A stretch of DNA of 5,728 bases from Candidatus Altarchaeum sp. (lineage in GTDB: Archaea; Altiarchaeota; Altiarchaeia; Altiarchaeales; Altiarchaeaceae): contig JAGTWP010000018.1 in NCBI GenBank assembly GCA_018260755.1, positions 1 to 5,728 on the forward strand. Reading direction: 5' to 3'. A program made the translations under genes and the position numbers. This document shows positions 5,717 through 5,728 of the stretch, piece by piece (the stretch's first letter is position 1; each line of letters begins with the position of its first letter). Below the pieces are notes generated by a model. That model searched no databases. It saw only the letters and a list, made by a program, of their open reading frames with translations, and was not told the DNA's origin.

Positions 5717-5724
5717 TTTTTAAA
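5717..5724 (-). promoter_or_regulatory. Possible TATA box of the MtdA-like gene
   Basis: On the minus strand TTTAAAAA lies 27-34 bases before the ATG at 5690, and no SD-like purine stretch is found between them (the last bases are AACACCAAG). The spacing is that of a leaderless archaeal transcript and matches the aminotransferase arrangement. The A/T richness of the flank and the window edge limit confidence. Confidence 0.4.
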
Positions 5725-5728
5725 TTTT

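Overview
This AT-rich window (roughly one-third G+C by eye) most likely comes from an archaeon. The evidence is a set of indications rather than proof. Two or three genes have a TATA-like box 25-35 bases before the ATG and no Shine-Dalgarno (SD) sequence, the layout of archaeal leaderless transcripts. There is also a GT-C-type membrane protein with N-glycosylation sequons in its outer domain, a class V aminotransferase resembling archaeal types, and a dehydrogenase of tetrahydromethanopterin-linked C1 metabolism. The combination of archaeal-style signals with a bacterial-type DnaJ and a bacterial-type MtdA/MtdB would suit an uncultivated lineage with many acquired genes. An Altiarchaeota-like host is one unverified guess.

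Layout. Bases 1-80 may hold the 3' end of a rightward gene. A large polytopic membrane protein, probably a GT-C glycosyltransferase, lies on the minus strand (110-1615). It is divergent from a complete type I DnaJ (1686-2822, plus), and about 70 bp of very AT-rich DNA between them must carry both promoters. A DUF429 predicted RNase H-fold protein follows (2928-3473, plus), and it is the only gene with a recognisable SD. Next is a class V PLP-dependent aminotransferase (3551-4648, plus) behind a clear TATA box. A convergent intergenic region (4649-4814) contains an exact head-to-tail 23-bp duplication and T-rich tracts on both strands. The window closes with an MtdA/MtdB-type NAD(P)-dependent methylene-tetrahydromethanopterin dehydrogenase (4815-5690, minus).

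How the genes fit together. No long operon is evident; each gene appears to have its own promoter region. The best functional link is between the aminotransferase and the MtdA-like enzyme. Both families occur in serine/C1 metabolism, and homologues of both sit together in the serine-cycle cluster of methylotrophic bacteria. DnaJ lacks its partners DnaK and GrpE here. The glycosyltransferase-like protein and the DUF429 protein have no clear link to their neighbours. I saw no tRNA, rRNA, CRISPR array, transposase or integrase. No single previously undescribed system is evident; the most unusual element is the bacterial-type MtdA in an apparently archaeal setting.
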